Shown here piece after piece: positions 1-7,678 of a stretch of 64,000 bases of DNA. The DNA comes from CAYLWN01 sp964387625. Its GTDB lineage: Bacteria; Patescibacteriota; Microgenomatia; UBA10105. Each line of letters starts with the position of its first letter. Within the stretch, counting starts at the first letter, position 1. The stretch lies in the NCBI GenBank assembly GCA_964387625.1, contig CAYLWN010000002.1, forward strand, positions 27,975 through 91,974, written 5' to 3'. The notes below the pieces were generated by a model. That model did not search any database, was not told the DNA's origin, and saw only the letters and a list, made by a program, of their open reading frames with translations. The position numbers and the translations under genes were made by a program.

Positions 1-945
1 CAAATTTTAAGAAAAATTAAGGCAAAAGGTGGTTGGGTAAATGCGCATGCTCATTTAGATCGGGCCTATACTTTGTCCAATTCTAACCAGCATGATATCA
101 ACGCTACTTTACAGGAAAAATGGTTGCTTAATGATTCTCTTAAAAAAAATTCAACGGTTAATCAAATTTATGACCGGATGGCATATGCTTTGGAAAATTT
201 AATATCTCAGGGTGTTTGCGCAGTTGGTAGTTTTATTGATGTTGATGAAATTGTCAAAGATAAAGCAATTAAAGCCAGTCAGAAAATTAAAGATAGATAT
301 GGAAAAAAAATCAAGCTAAAATTTATTAACCAAACTTTAAAAGGAGTGATTGATAAAGAAGCTTATAAATGGTTTAAAATCGGCGCAGATTATGTGGATA
401 TTCTTGGCGGTTTACCGGGAAAGGATAAAGGTCAGGAAGAAAAACATTTGGAAATAATTTTAAACACTGCAAAAGATTTAAAAAAAATGATTCATGTTCA
501 TGTCGATCAATTAAATACAACTTATGAAAAAGAAACAGAATTGTTAGTTAAAAAAACTTTGGAATCTAAAATGATTGGCCAAGTGGTAGCAATTCATGGT
601 ATTTCAATCTCTGCTCAGAAAAAATCTTATCGGATGAAATTATATCAACATTTGAAAAAAGCCAAAATTTCCCTAATTTGTTGTCCTTCAGCTTGGATTG
701 ATAGTCGAAGAACTGAAATTTTATCACCTACCCATAATGCTGTGACTCCGATTGACGAAATGATTCCAGTCGGCATCAAGGTGGCTCTTGGAAGTGATAA
801 TATAATAGATATTTATAAACCTTTTTCCGATGGTGACATGTGGAGCGAACTTAGATTTATTTTGGAAAGCTGTCATTATTACAACATTGATAAATTAGTA
901 GAAATGGCTACGATTAATGGGCTAAAAGTATTGGGAATAAAATAA
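1..945 (+). CDS. Amidohydrolase, cytosine-deaminase-like (5' partial)
   Basis: The gene runs off the left edge, so its true start is outside the window; the frame is open from base 1. The amidohydrolase HxH metal motif NAHAHLD is at bases 40-60, HVHVD at 493-507, a lone His in AIHG at 595 and the metal Asp in LGSDN at 787-801. This order and the PFSDGDMW segment resemble CodA-type cytosine deaminases more than dihydroorotases. The stop lies 1 nt before pyrD, so it is the upstream member of the pyrimidine operon. Salvage of cytosine to uracil would fit, but the substrate is inferred only. An internal TTG at 73 is not the start, because the HxH motif lies before it. Confidence 0.8.
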   Translation, partial: QILRKIKAKGGWVNAHAHLDRAYTLSNSNQHDINATLQEKWLLNDSLKKNSTVNQIYDRMAYALENLISQGVCAVGSFIDVDEIVKDKAIKASQKIKDRYGKKIKLKFINQTLKGVIDKEAYKWFKIGADYVDILGGLPGKDKGQEEKHLEIILNTAKDLKKMIHVHVDQLNTTYEKETELLVKKTLESKMIGQVVAIHGISISAQKKSYRMKLYQHLKKAKISLICCPSAWIDSRRTEILSPTHNAVTPIDEMIPVGIKVALGSDNIIDIYKPFSDGDMWSELRFILESCHYYNIDKLVEMATINGLKVLGIK

Positions 946-946
946 T

Positions 947-1861
947 ATGGAAACAAAGATTAAATTATTTGGAAAAACTTTAGCAAACCCTTTGTTTCTA
1001 CCATCTGGAATTATTAATGATATTCCGAGCCATAAAATAGCCGTTGAATCCGGAGTAGGTTGTTTGATATTGAAATCAATTACAGTTGAAAAAAGAGAAG
1101 GTAATCCGATTCCCAGAATGGCTAAATATAACAGCGGTTTTATTAATTCTGTTGGTTTACGAAATCCGGGTCTTGGTGAAGCTAAAAAACAGATTAAGAT
1201 ATTTTTGCAAACCCATAAAACACCGGTAATTATTAGTGTATTTGCAGTCAAAGCAATAGATTTTCAAAAACTAGTAAGTAAGGTAGTAGAGCTTAAACCT
1301 TTTGCCATAGAATTAAATCTTTCCTGTCCGAATGTAACTCACGAATTTGGTGAAATTATCGCCAGCAAAATTGAATCAGCCGGTAAAATGACGAAGTTGG
1401 CTAAAAAGGAAGCAGGGAAAATTCCTATTATTTGTAAGTTGTCTCCAAATGTTGATAATATCGGTGAAATAGCCAAAGCGTGTGAAAATGCCGGAGCAGA
1501 TGGAATAGCAGCAATAAATACGGTTTCTCAAGGAATGATTATTAATATTGAGAATAAAAAACCAATTCTGGGTGTCAAAAAAGGTGGTGTTTCCGGTTAT
1601 GGCATAAAGCCGATCGCCATTGCCAAAGTCTATGAAATTTATGATGCAGTTAAAATTCCCATTTTAGGGATAGGTGGAATTTCAAGTTGGCAGGATGTTG
1701 TGGAAATGATGATGGCAGGAGCATCTATTGTTGGTGTCGGTTCAGCAGTTTATATACATGGTTATAAAATTTATAAAGAAATTCTTGATGGTATGAAAAT
1801 TTATTTGAAAAAAGAAAAGATTAAAAATATTAAAAGTTTAATAGGAACAGCACACCTATGA
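947..1861 (+). CDS. pyrD: Dihydroorotate dehydrogenase, class 1 catalytic subunit
   Basis: Oxidises dihydroorotate to orotate in de novo pyrimidine synthesis, as a soluble FMN-bound TIM barrel. The 304 residues match the class 1 size. NLSCPN (residues 124-129) carries Cys127, the class 1 catalytic base; class 2 membrane enzymes have Ser there. GNPIPRM followed by GLRNPG near residues 52-75 is closest to class 1B. Class 1B enzymes normally pair with the FeS/FAD subunit PyrK, which is not seen nearby, so the electron acceptor is open. ATG is 1 nt after the previous stop. The 3' end overlaps pyrE by 4 nt (ATGA), indicating coupled translation. Confidence 0.93.
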   Translation: METKIKLFGKTLANPLFLPSGIINDIPSHKIAVESGVGCLILKSITVEKREGNPIPRMAKYNSGFINSVGLRNPGLGEAKKQIKIFLQTHKTPVIISVFAVKAIDFQKLVSKVVELKPFAIELNLSCPNVTHEFGEIIASKIESAGKMTKLAKKEAGKIPIICKLSPNVDNIGEIAKACENAGADGIAAINTVSQGMIINIENKKPILGVKKGGVSGYGIKPIAIAKVYEIYDAVKIPILGIGGISSWQDVVEMMMAGASIVGVGSAVYIHGYKIYKEILDGMKIYLKKEKIKNIKSLIGTAHL

Positions 1862-2505
1862 GAGACATAATTAGCATTCTAAAAAAGGTCGGAGCGATTT
1901 TGACTGATGGTCATTTTGTTTATACGTCGGGAAAACACGGGTCAGTATATATTAATAAAGATTTTTTGTATCCTCATACTAAAGAAACTTCACTCGTGGG
2001 AAAAATGTTTGCTGAGAAATTTAACAATAAAAATATTGATATGGTAGTGGCTCCGGCGGTTGGTGGTACTGTTCTTTCCCAATGGACAGCTTATCATTTA
2101 TCGAAGTTGAAAAAGAAGGAAGTGCTTAGCGTTTACACGGAAAAAGACAGGGGAACCACCGCTTCTGCAACTGAGAGCGAACAGATTTTTAGACGTGGTT
2201 ACGATAAATTTATCAAAAGCAAAAATGTATTGGTGCTCGAAGACTTAACAACTACAGGTATATCAGTTATGAAAACTATTGTGGCAGTTAAAAAAGCCGG
2301 GGGAAAAGTAATAGCTGTATGTGTAATGGTGAACCGCGATCCTGATCATATTAATTCAAAAATGATGGGAGTACCTTTTTATTCACTGGGTGTTTTTCCA
2401 GCTGTGTCGTACCCGGAGAAAAACTGTCCTTTATGTAAGAAAAAGATTCCCATCAATATTAAATTTGGTCATGGAAAAAAATATTTACAAGAAAAAAATA
2501 ATTGA
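1858..2505 (+). CDS. pyrE: Orotate phosphoribosyltransferase
   Basis: Joins orotate to PRPP to give OMP. The PRPP-binding signature VLVLEDLTTTG is at residues 124-134, and the flexible loop with YTEKDRG is near 93-99. The protein has 215 residues, typical for PyrE. The C-terminal tail has a CPLC pair at residues 190-193, which could be half of a metal site; this is unusual for textbook PyrE, and its role is unknown. ATG overlaps the pyrD stop by 4 nt. The downstream pyrF start is 16 nt past the stop. The gene order pyrD-pyrE-pyrF supports the assignment. Confidence 0.94.
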   Translation: MRDIISILKKVGAILTDGHFVYTSGKHGSVYINKDFLYPHTKETSLVGKMFAEKFNNKNIDMVVAPAVGGTVLSQWTAYHLSKLKKKEVLSVYTEKDRGTTASATESEQIFRRGYDKFIKSKNVLVLEDLTTTGISVMKTIVAVKKAGGKVIAVCVMVNRDPDHINSKMMGVPFYSLGVFPAVSYPEKNCPLCKKKIPINIKFGHGKKYLQEKNN

Positions 2506-2521
2506 ATTTTTTTTAAAAAAT

Positions 2522-3346
2522 ATGAATTTTCTACAAAAACTCGATAAAATTGTTAAAAAAAATAATTCACTTGTTTGTGTGGGTTTGGATTCTGATATTG
2601 ATAAACTGCCAGCTCATATCAAAAACAAAAAAAATCCGCAGTTTTTATTTAATAAAACAATTGTCTATGCAACGCATGATTTAATCTGTGCGTATAAACT
2701 CAACAGTGCTTTTTATGAAGCGCAAGGTGCAAAAGGCATTGAAGAACTTAAATTAACATGTAATTATCTAAAAAATGAATATCCGGAAATTCCCATCATA
2801 TTGGATGCAAAAAGAGCAGATATTGGAAACACAAATATAGGTTATGTAAAGTTTGCTTTTGAATATCTTAAAGTTGATGCCATCACAATTCATCCTTATT
2901 TAGGTGAAGAGGCGGTCAAACCGTTTTTAGAATATAAAGATAAAGGAATAATTATTCTTTGCAAAACTTCAAATCCAGGAGCTCACGAATTTCAGGATTT
3001 AAAAGTTAAAGGTAAACCTTTATACAAAATTGTTGCTGAAAATGTAACAAAAAAATGGAACAAAAATAATAATTGCTTGTTGGTTGTTGGTGCGACTTAT
3101 CCAAAAGAATTAGCTGAAGTCAGAAAAATTGTCGGTGATATGACTTTGCTTATTCCTGGCATAGGCGTTCAAGGAGGGGATCTTAAAGCGTCTCTTAAAG
3201 CCGGATTAAATTCTCAAAAACAAGGTTTAATTATCAATTCATCCAGAGGAATAATCTTTGCATCACACGAAAAAGATTTTGTTGAAAAAGCCAGAGATGA
3301 AACTAAAAAATTGAAAATAACAATCAATAAATTAAGATCTTTTTAA
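2522..3346 (+). CDS. pyrF: Orotidine 5'-phosphate decarboxylase, type 2
   Basis: Decarboxylates OMP to UMP, the last step of the operon's pathway. The catalytic DAKRADIGNT block is at residues 95-104 of the 274-residue product. VCVGLDSDIDKLP near the N-terminus and the late GIGVQGGD phosphate loop are typical of the longer type 2 (PyrF2) family. I start at ATG 2522, because it is the first ATG after the pyrE stop and gives the family N-terminus. An open upstream extension to 2390 would overlap pyrE by over 100 nt and lacks similarity. The gene converges on 3388-4185 with 41 nt between the stops. Confidence 0.93.
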   Translation: MNFLQKLDKIVKKNNSLVCVGLDSDIDKLPAHIKNKKNPQFLFNKTIVYATHDLICAYKLNSAFYEAQGAKGIEELKLTCNYLKNEYPEIPIILDAKRADIGNTNIGYVKFAFEYLKVDAITIHPYLGEEAVKPFLEYKDKGIIILCKTSNPGAHEFQDLKVKGKPLYKIVAENVTKKWNKNNNCLLVVGATYPKELAEVRKIVGDMTLLIPGIGVQGGDLKASLKAGLNSQKQGLIINSSRGIIFASHEKDFVEKARDETKKLKITINKLRSF

Positions 3347-3387
3347 ACCTCGATGACTTGACTATTCCATAGTTAAATAAACCAGTT

Positions 3388-4185
3388 TTAAGGTTTTAGT
3401 GTTGATGTGGGAGAAGATTTTGGCGAAGCTGATACGGTAGCTTCTGGTGATGCTGACGATACTTCTGTTTGATTAAATAAATCTGCCGGTAATCTCAAGA
3501 TTTTTAAAGCGCTAATTTTTTGGTTATCTTCTTCAGATAACGAACCCCATACATAAATCCGGTCACCCGGTTTTAAACGCGATAAACCGCTTTTGATAAC
3601 CGTATTATCGGTATTTTTGTATTCCTGGGCAATGGTATTTTTCTCATATTCAATATCATTGTCTTTATTAGTGGCAGATTTAATTGTAATAACACCGTTG
3701 TTGGCATCGACGATCACAATTTTTCCGGTATAAAAATTGGCAGCACTTTCTAAAAATATAACTTTTGCAGTGGCTTGATTAATTTCTTTGTCATAAATTC
3801 CTAAAACTGAAACAATATTGGTATTTTTCAGATCAGTTATTTTTCCCTCAATTTGTTGTGACCCTGATTTTTTAAATATCAAAACATCATCACTGTATTT
3901 AATTTTTACTTCAGAAGTTAAGGTAACCATTGTGAAACTGGTTTTGTTTAATTGGGCAATTTCTCCGGAAAAACCTCTTGTTTGAGAGTCCCGCATTTCA
4001 GCTACTTTGGTTGCCAATTTTTCTTTAAGTGCTTTGACTTTTTCTTCATCAATAGTTGCAGATTGTGTTGCGGAATTAGTGGCATTTTTTTCCTGCGCCA
4101 ATGAAATTGATGTTATTACCAAAAAAATACTTAATACAAAAAACAAGAATATTTTTATAAGTAACTTATTTTTTTTAAATAACAT
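3388..4185 (-). CDS. Secreted protein with repeated beta-type domains (DUF5666-like)
   Basis: Not assigned to a known function. The 265-residue product starts with a Lys-rich segment and a hydrophobic stretch ending ...SISLAQE, a typical signal peptide or anchor. The middle holds at least two similar units with GEI/GKI-type starts and Val/Ile-rich strands, resembling the DUF5666 fold seen in secreted CPR proteins. The tail is rich in Ser, Pro and Thr (SASPEATVSASPKSSPTS), like a wall-spanning linker. ATG 4185 is chosen because it lies 1 nt after the stop of the upstream gene (4187-4609) and begins the signal sequence; a longer in-frame extension to 4278 would overlap that gene. Confidence 0.6.
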   Translation of the reverse strand: MLFKKNKLLIKIFLFFVLSIFLVITSISLAQEKNATNSATQSATIDEEKVKALKEKLATKVAEMRDSQTRGFSGEIAQLNKTSFTMVTLTSEVKIKYSDDVLIFKKSGSQQIEGKITDLKNTNIVSVLGIYDKEINQATAKVIFLESAANFYTGKIVIVDANNGVITIKSATNKDNDIEYEKNTIAQEYKNTDNTVIKSGLSRLKPGDRIYVWGSLSEEDNQKISALKILRLPADLFNQTEVSSASPEATVSASPKSSPTSTLKP

Positions 4186-4186
4186 A

Positions 4187-4609
4187 TTAAATTTTATCCT
4201 CAAAATAATATAGGTATAAATCTTTTGTAATATCCTGGTTGTCATTATCAAGCGCAGAAACTGCAATTTGATTTCCACCTAAAAACAAATCTAAACTGAT
4301 TTCAAATTCTCCGTTGGGGCCTGGTTTGACAACCTGATTTAGTGTTGGTGTAGTGATAATGACAAATTTTGCGTTGGTAGTTTTGCCCACAAGATTTACG
4401 GTTTTGGTTTTTACTATATCACCATCTTTGTTTGAAGTGATATCTAAGCTGAAACCATTTAAAGGCGCAGGCGATTGATTTGTCTGGGTATTTGGTGTAG
4501 GTTTAGCTAAATTTTTAGGAAATATCCGGGGTAAAACCCAAATTGTTATCGCAGCTATTAAGCCCAGAGAAAAACCGATGATTGATGCTACCACTGTATC
4601 TTTATTCAT
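4187..4609 (-). CDS. Membrane-anchored extracellular protein with Ig-like domain
   Basis: A 140-residue protein of unknown function. One N-terminal transmembrane helix (about residues 8-27) is followed by a Pro/Thr/Gln-rich spacer (TPNTQTNQSPAP). A domain of about 85 residues then has the alternating hydrophobic pattern and LVGKTTNAKF / GGNQIAVSALD motifs typical of bacterial Ig-like or glucodextranase-B-like domains. It is the first gene of a two-gene minus-strand unit with 3388-4185, with 1 nt between them, so the two probably act together at the cell surface. Its upstream region, shared with 4815-5450, carries several inverted repeats. Confidence 0.6.
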   Translation of the reverse strand: MNKDTVVASIIGFSLGLIAAITIWVLPRIFPKNLAKPTPNTQTNQSPAPLNGFSLDITSNKDGDIVKTKTVNLVGKTTNAKFVIITTPTLNQVVKPGPNGEFEISLDLFLGGNQIAVSALDNDNQDITKDLYLYYFEDKI

Positions 4610-4618
4610 AAATTAATT

Positions 4619-4723
4619 TATACCGATTTTCTTTGAATTCGCAAGATTTTTTTAGAATAAAATCTTGCTCTAATAGGATTATCGAGTATATACCCGATGT
4701 TTTTTTTAAAAACCATCGGTATA
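4619..4723. promoter_or_regulatory. Divergent intergenic region with nested inverted repeats
   Basis: Between divergent genes starting at 4609 (minus) and 4815 (plus). Arms TATACCGAT (4619-4627) and ATCGGTATA (4715-4723) are perfect inverted repeats. Inside them lie a 10-bp perfect hairpin (4641-4650 with 4659-4668), a near-palindrome at 4681-4698, and CCGATG/CATCGG arms at 4694-4719. No U-run follows and both flanking genes point away, so operators or an RNA fold are more likely than a terminator. Confidence 0.5.
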
Positions 4724-4814
4724 GACTGATATAACAATCTATAGATGAAAGCAATTGTAAAATGATGATCATCTCTTGTCAAGTTTAAATTTTAGTAGTA
4801 AACTGGGGCAACAC

Positions 4815-5450
4815 ATGGAAATTATTGCTTTAGGTCACTCTTCATTTAAATTAAAAGGGAAAAATGCTTCAGTAGTGATTGATCCATATGATTCTGAAAT
4901 GGTGGGTCAGAGATTTCCCAAACACGTGACTGCAGATTTGGTTTTGGTTACTCACGAACATAAAGATCATAACAATATTAAAGCTATCGAACCCATTGAT
5001 AAACAAGTTGTAGTTTTTTCTCACCCTGGAGAATATGAAGTAAAAGACATTGAAGTTTTTGGAATTGAATCCTTTCATGATAATAAGAATGGTGAAGAAA
5101 GAGGTAAAAATACTATTTACCATATATCTGTTGATGGAATAAATTTTGTGCATTTGGGTGATTTGGGACAATCAAAATTAACAGATGCACAAATTGATTT
5201 ATTAGATAGCGTTGATGTATTGTTTATTCCGGTTGGAGGTAAATATACCATAGATGCATTTCAGGCAAAGGAAATTATAAATCAATTGGAACCGTTAATG
5301 GTGATTCCTATGCATTATAAGCGGGAGGGTTTATCTCCGGTATCATTTTTTACAAAAGAGATGGGTCAAGAAAATATAATCCCACTGCCTAAAATAAAAA
5401 TAACCAAGGATTCTTTACCTGATAAAATGCAGGTAGTAGTTCTGGAATAG
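4815..5450 (+). CDS. MBL-fold metal-dependent hydrolase (UlaG-like)
   Basis: Metallo-beta-lactamase-fold protein of 211 residues. The dinuclear metal motif HEHKDHNN (HxHxDH) is near residue 48, the bridging Asp region HLGDLGQ near 113, and a late PMHYKRE His near 165. Length and motif spacing match the beta-lactamase-superfamily domain of UlaG-like proteins (L-ascorbate 6-phosphate lactonase relatives). In this lineage such genes stand alone, so the substrate is unknown. ATG 4815 is preferred over an upstream TTG at 4776, because GGGG at 4805-4808 is well spaced as a ribosome site and the family N-terminus starts at MEIIALGHS. Confidence 0.75.
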   Translation: MEIIALGHSSFKLKGKNASVVIDPYDSEMVGQRFPKHVTADLVLVTHEHKDHNNIKAIEPIDKQVVVFSHPGEYEVKDIEVFGIESFHDNKNGEERGKNTIYHISVDGINFVHLGDLGQSKLTDAQIDLLDSVDVLFIPVGGKYTIDAFQAKEIINQLEPLMVIPMHYKREGLSPVSFFTKEMGQENIIPLPKIKITKDSLPDKMQVVVLE

Positions 5451-5573
5451 AAATCCTAAATCCCAAATCCTAAATTCTAAATAAATACAAAATTCAAAAT
5501 ATTTGAGTTTAGCATTATTAAAGATTTGAATTTTTTAGGATTTAGAGTTTAGAGTTTAGAATTTTTAAGTTTT
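5451..5573. repeat. AT-rich quasi-palindromic spacer upstream of dnaB
   Basis: The left side repeats words such as AAATCCTAAA and AATTCTAAA; the right side carries their complements TTTAGGATTT and TTTAGAATTT. RNA from here could fold into one long imperfect hairpin ending just before the dnaB ATG. Spacers of the same style occur at 35150-35285 and 36342-36429. Confidence 0.6.
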
Positions 5574-6917
5574 ATGGCAAATCTGCAAGTTCCTCCTCAT
5601 GATGAAATAGCTGAACAATCAGTTTTAGGATCCGTGCTTCTAGATAAAGATGCGCTTATTGATGTTGCAGAATTTTTACGACCCGCATATTTTTATAAAC
5701 AATCACATGCGTTAATTTTTTCGGCCATGTTATCTCTTTTTGAAAAACATGAGCCTGTTGATTTGGTCACAGTAACGTCAGAACTTAAAAAACTGGGTAA
5801 GCTAAAAGAAGCAGGCGGAAATTCATATTTATCGGATTTGTTAAACATTGTTCCAACTGCAGCTCACGCTGAAAAATACGGTAGAATCATTCAAGACCAT
5901 TATGTTAAAAGACAACTCATCACTGCTTCAGCCAAAATGACCGAGAATGCATTTAAAGAAGAAGGAGAAGCCCGGCAAATTTTAGATACAGCTGAACAGG
6001 AAATTTTTGCCATAGCGCAGTTACACACCAGACGAGATTTTGTAAAAGTTAAAGATATTTTAGCCGGTTCTTTTGACAGGCTAGACGAATTACACAAAAG
6101 AGCGGGAGGACTTCGGGGAGTTACCACAGGATTTACTGATTTGGATAATAAACTGGCTGGTATGCAGGATTCTAACCTTTTGATTTTAGCAGCCCGACCA
6201 GGACAAGGGAAAACCGCTTTAGCTTTAAACATGGCTCAATTTATTGCTACCCAAGCCAAAATGCCTGTGGCAATTTTTTCTTTGGAAATGAGCCGGGAAG
6301 AATTAGTTGACCGGTTGTTAGTAGCTCAGGCTGACATTGATGCCTGGAGACTGAAAACCGGAAAATTGTCAGACGATGATTTTACCCGTCTTTCTGAAGC
6401 CATGGGACAACTGGCCGAGGCGCCTTTATTTATCGATGATACTCCGGGATTAAATATCATGGAAATGCGTACAAAAGCCCGCAGAATTCAAATTGAACAT
6501 CAAGTCAAACTGATTATTGTTGATTATTTACAATTAGTTGATGCTGGAAAAAAATTTGAAGGTCGGGTTCAGGAAGTATCTTATGTATCACAGCATTTGA
6601 AAAATATTGCCAGAGAATTAAAAGTTCCGGTTTTGGCTTTGTCACAATTATCCCGGGCAGTTGAAGCCAGAGGTACCAAAGTGCCTCAACTGGCTGATTT
6701 AAGAGAATCAGGTGCTATAGAACAAGATTCTGACGTAGTGATGTTTTTATACAGGGAAGATGCACCTGAAGGGGAAAAATGGAGCAACAATGTGTTGACT
6801 AAATTATTAATTGCCAAACACAGAAACGGGCCATTAGGAGAAATTGACTTGATGTTTAGAGGCGACAGAATTAAATTTTATGGAATGGATAAAAAAAGAG
6901 AAGAAAAAAGCCAATAA
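5574..6917 (+). CDS. dnaB: Replicative DNA helicase DnaB
   Basis: Hexameric fork helicase that also recruits primase. The 447 residues match the family. The N-terminal DnaB_N domain covers about residues 6-105 (PHDEIAEQSVLGS at its start). The RecA-type ATPase domain begins with TGFTDLDNKL near 186, Walker A is ARPGQGKTA at 207-215, and Walker B is LIIVDYLQL near 312. LADLRESGAIEQDSD is the conserved late motif. Walker A has Gly-Gln where most DnaB proteins have Ser-Met. There is no intein. The gene is preceded by a hairpin-forming AT-rich spacer and followed 27 nt later by a small unknown gene. Confidence 0.96.
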   Translation: MANLQVPPHDEIAEQSVLGSVLLDKDALIDVAEFLRPAYFYKQSHALIFSAMLSLFEKHEPVDLVTVTSELKKLGKLKEAGGNSYLSDLLNIVPTAAHAEKYGRIIQDHYVKRQLITASAKMTENAFKEEGEARQILDTAEQEIFAIAQLHTRRDFVKVKDILAGSFDRLDELHKRAGGLRGVTTGFTDLDNKLAGMQDSNLLILAARPGQGKTALALNMAQFIATQAKMPVAIFSLEMSREELVDRLLVAQADIDAWRLKTGKLSDDDFTRLSEAMGQLAEAPLFIDDTPGLNIMEMRTKARRIQIEHQVKLIIVDYLQLVDAGKKFEGRVQEVSYVSQHLKNIARELKVPVLALSQLSRAVEARGTKVPQLADLRESGAIEQDSDVVMFLYREDAPEGEKWSNNVLTKLLIAKHRNGPLGEIDLMFRGDRIKFYGMDKKREEKSQ

Positions 6918-6944
6918 ATTATTTATCATAACGTAAGACATAAC

Positions 6945-7358
6945 ATGTCCGAAACCATTATACAAATACAACCAGTGTCTTCGAGCGTATCACAGGTAAA
7001 AAAAAACCAAGAATTAATGGCGTTGTCACCGGGTGAAAGAGTAAAAAACGTATTTATCAGTCAATTTAATAAATATAAAAATGAAGCAGAAATGCTTAAG
7101 TATCGATTTGATAATGATCAATCTACTATTTGGGCATTAAATAATGCTTTAAGTTCAAAAACACTAGAAGAAAATCAAATTAATCCTCAGGATGCTGTAG
7201 ACATAATCACAGAATTATTTTCTGATTCAACAGCCGATGCATTGGAATTATGGGTGAATATGCAAAAAGATATCATCAATCAAATATCAAGAACTGATAA
7301 AAAACTCACGGAAGCATTGGTTAATGAGATTAAGAAACATTTGCTTGTTAAAGCTTAA
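6945..7358 (+). CDS. Conserved-looking hypothetical protein downstream of dnaB
   Basis: I do not recognise this 137-residue protein. It has a low-complexity N-terminus rich in Ser, Gln and Val, then a mostly helical, charged body with a possible coiled-coil stretch (FNKYKNEAEMLKYRFDND), and no membrane segment, cysteines or metal motif. It starts 27 nt after dnaB and is probably co-transcribed. That position is weak evidence for a replication-linked role; a structural or adaptor protein is equally possible. The scaffold gap at 7483 follows 125 nt after its stop. Confidence 0.55.
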   Translation: MSETIIQIQPVSSSVSQVKKNQELMALSPGERVKNVFISQFNKYKNEAEMLKYRFDNDQSTIWALNNALSSKTLEENQINPQDAVDIITELFSDSTADALELWVNMQKDIINQISRTDKKLTEALVNEIKKHLLVKA

Positions 7359-7448
7359 CTTCAAAAATCCTTAAATATTGATTTTAGTATCAAAGGAGGG
7401 GCTTTCCGATGCAGTTCATGAACTTTTAGTAAGTAAATACTGCGTGGA

Positions 7449-7467
7449 TCCCGAGTTTGACTCGGGA
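7449..7467. repeat. GC-rich hairpin repeat (CCCGAGT type)
   Basis: Perfect 8-bp stem with a 3-nt loop, TCCCGAGT/ACTCGGGA, followed by AACCC and 15 nt later by the N run. It resembles the GGATCCCGAG... class of dispersed intergenic hairpins and probably caused the assembly break. Confidence 0.65.
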
Positions 7468-7482
7468 AACCCTTTAAAAATG

Positions 7483-7582
7483 NNNNNNNNNNNNNNNNNN
7501 NNNNNNNNNNNNNNNNNNNNNNNNNNNNNNNNNNNNNNNNNNNNNNNNNNNNNNNNNNNNNNNNNNNNNNNNNNNNNNNNNN
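7483..7582. other. Scaffold gap (100 N)
   Basis: Run of 100 N, a conventional placeholder of unknown true length. It sits next to a hairpin repeat, consistent with failure to assemble a repeated sequence. Confidence 0.98.
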
Positions 7583-7630
7583 CCGCCACTTTGGCATCTC
7601 TTTTATACTTATTTTACCACGTTTTTAAGG

Positions 7631-7659
7631 TTGCGAAAAAGGGGGATTTAGCTTATAAT
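7631..7659 (+). promoter_or_regulatory. Sigma-70-type promoter of pepA
   Basis: TTGCGA (7631-7636), a 17-nt spacer, then TATAAT (7654-7659). Transcription would start near 7666, which is after the ATG at 7661. This favours ATG 7679 as the translation start. Confidence 0.75.
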
Positions 7660-7678
7660 AATGCTGAAATCTACCCAT

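Larger units (their letters stand above)
7359..7630. other. Intergenic stretch with scaffold gap
   Basis: About 320 bases without a gene between 7358 and the pepA start. It holds the perfect hairpin TCCCGAGT-TTG-ACTCGGGA (7449-7467), a dispersed-repeat type that often breaks assemblies, then the N gap at 7483-7582, and finally the pepA promoter. Open frames here exist only because they span the N run. Confidence 0.8.
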
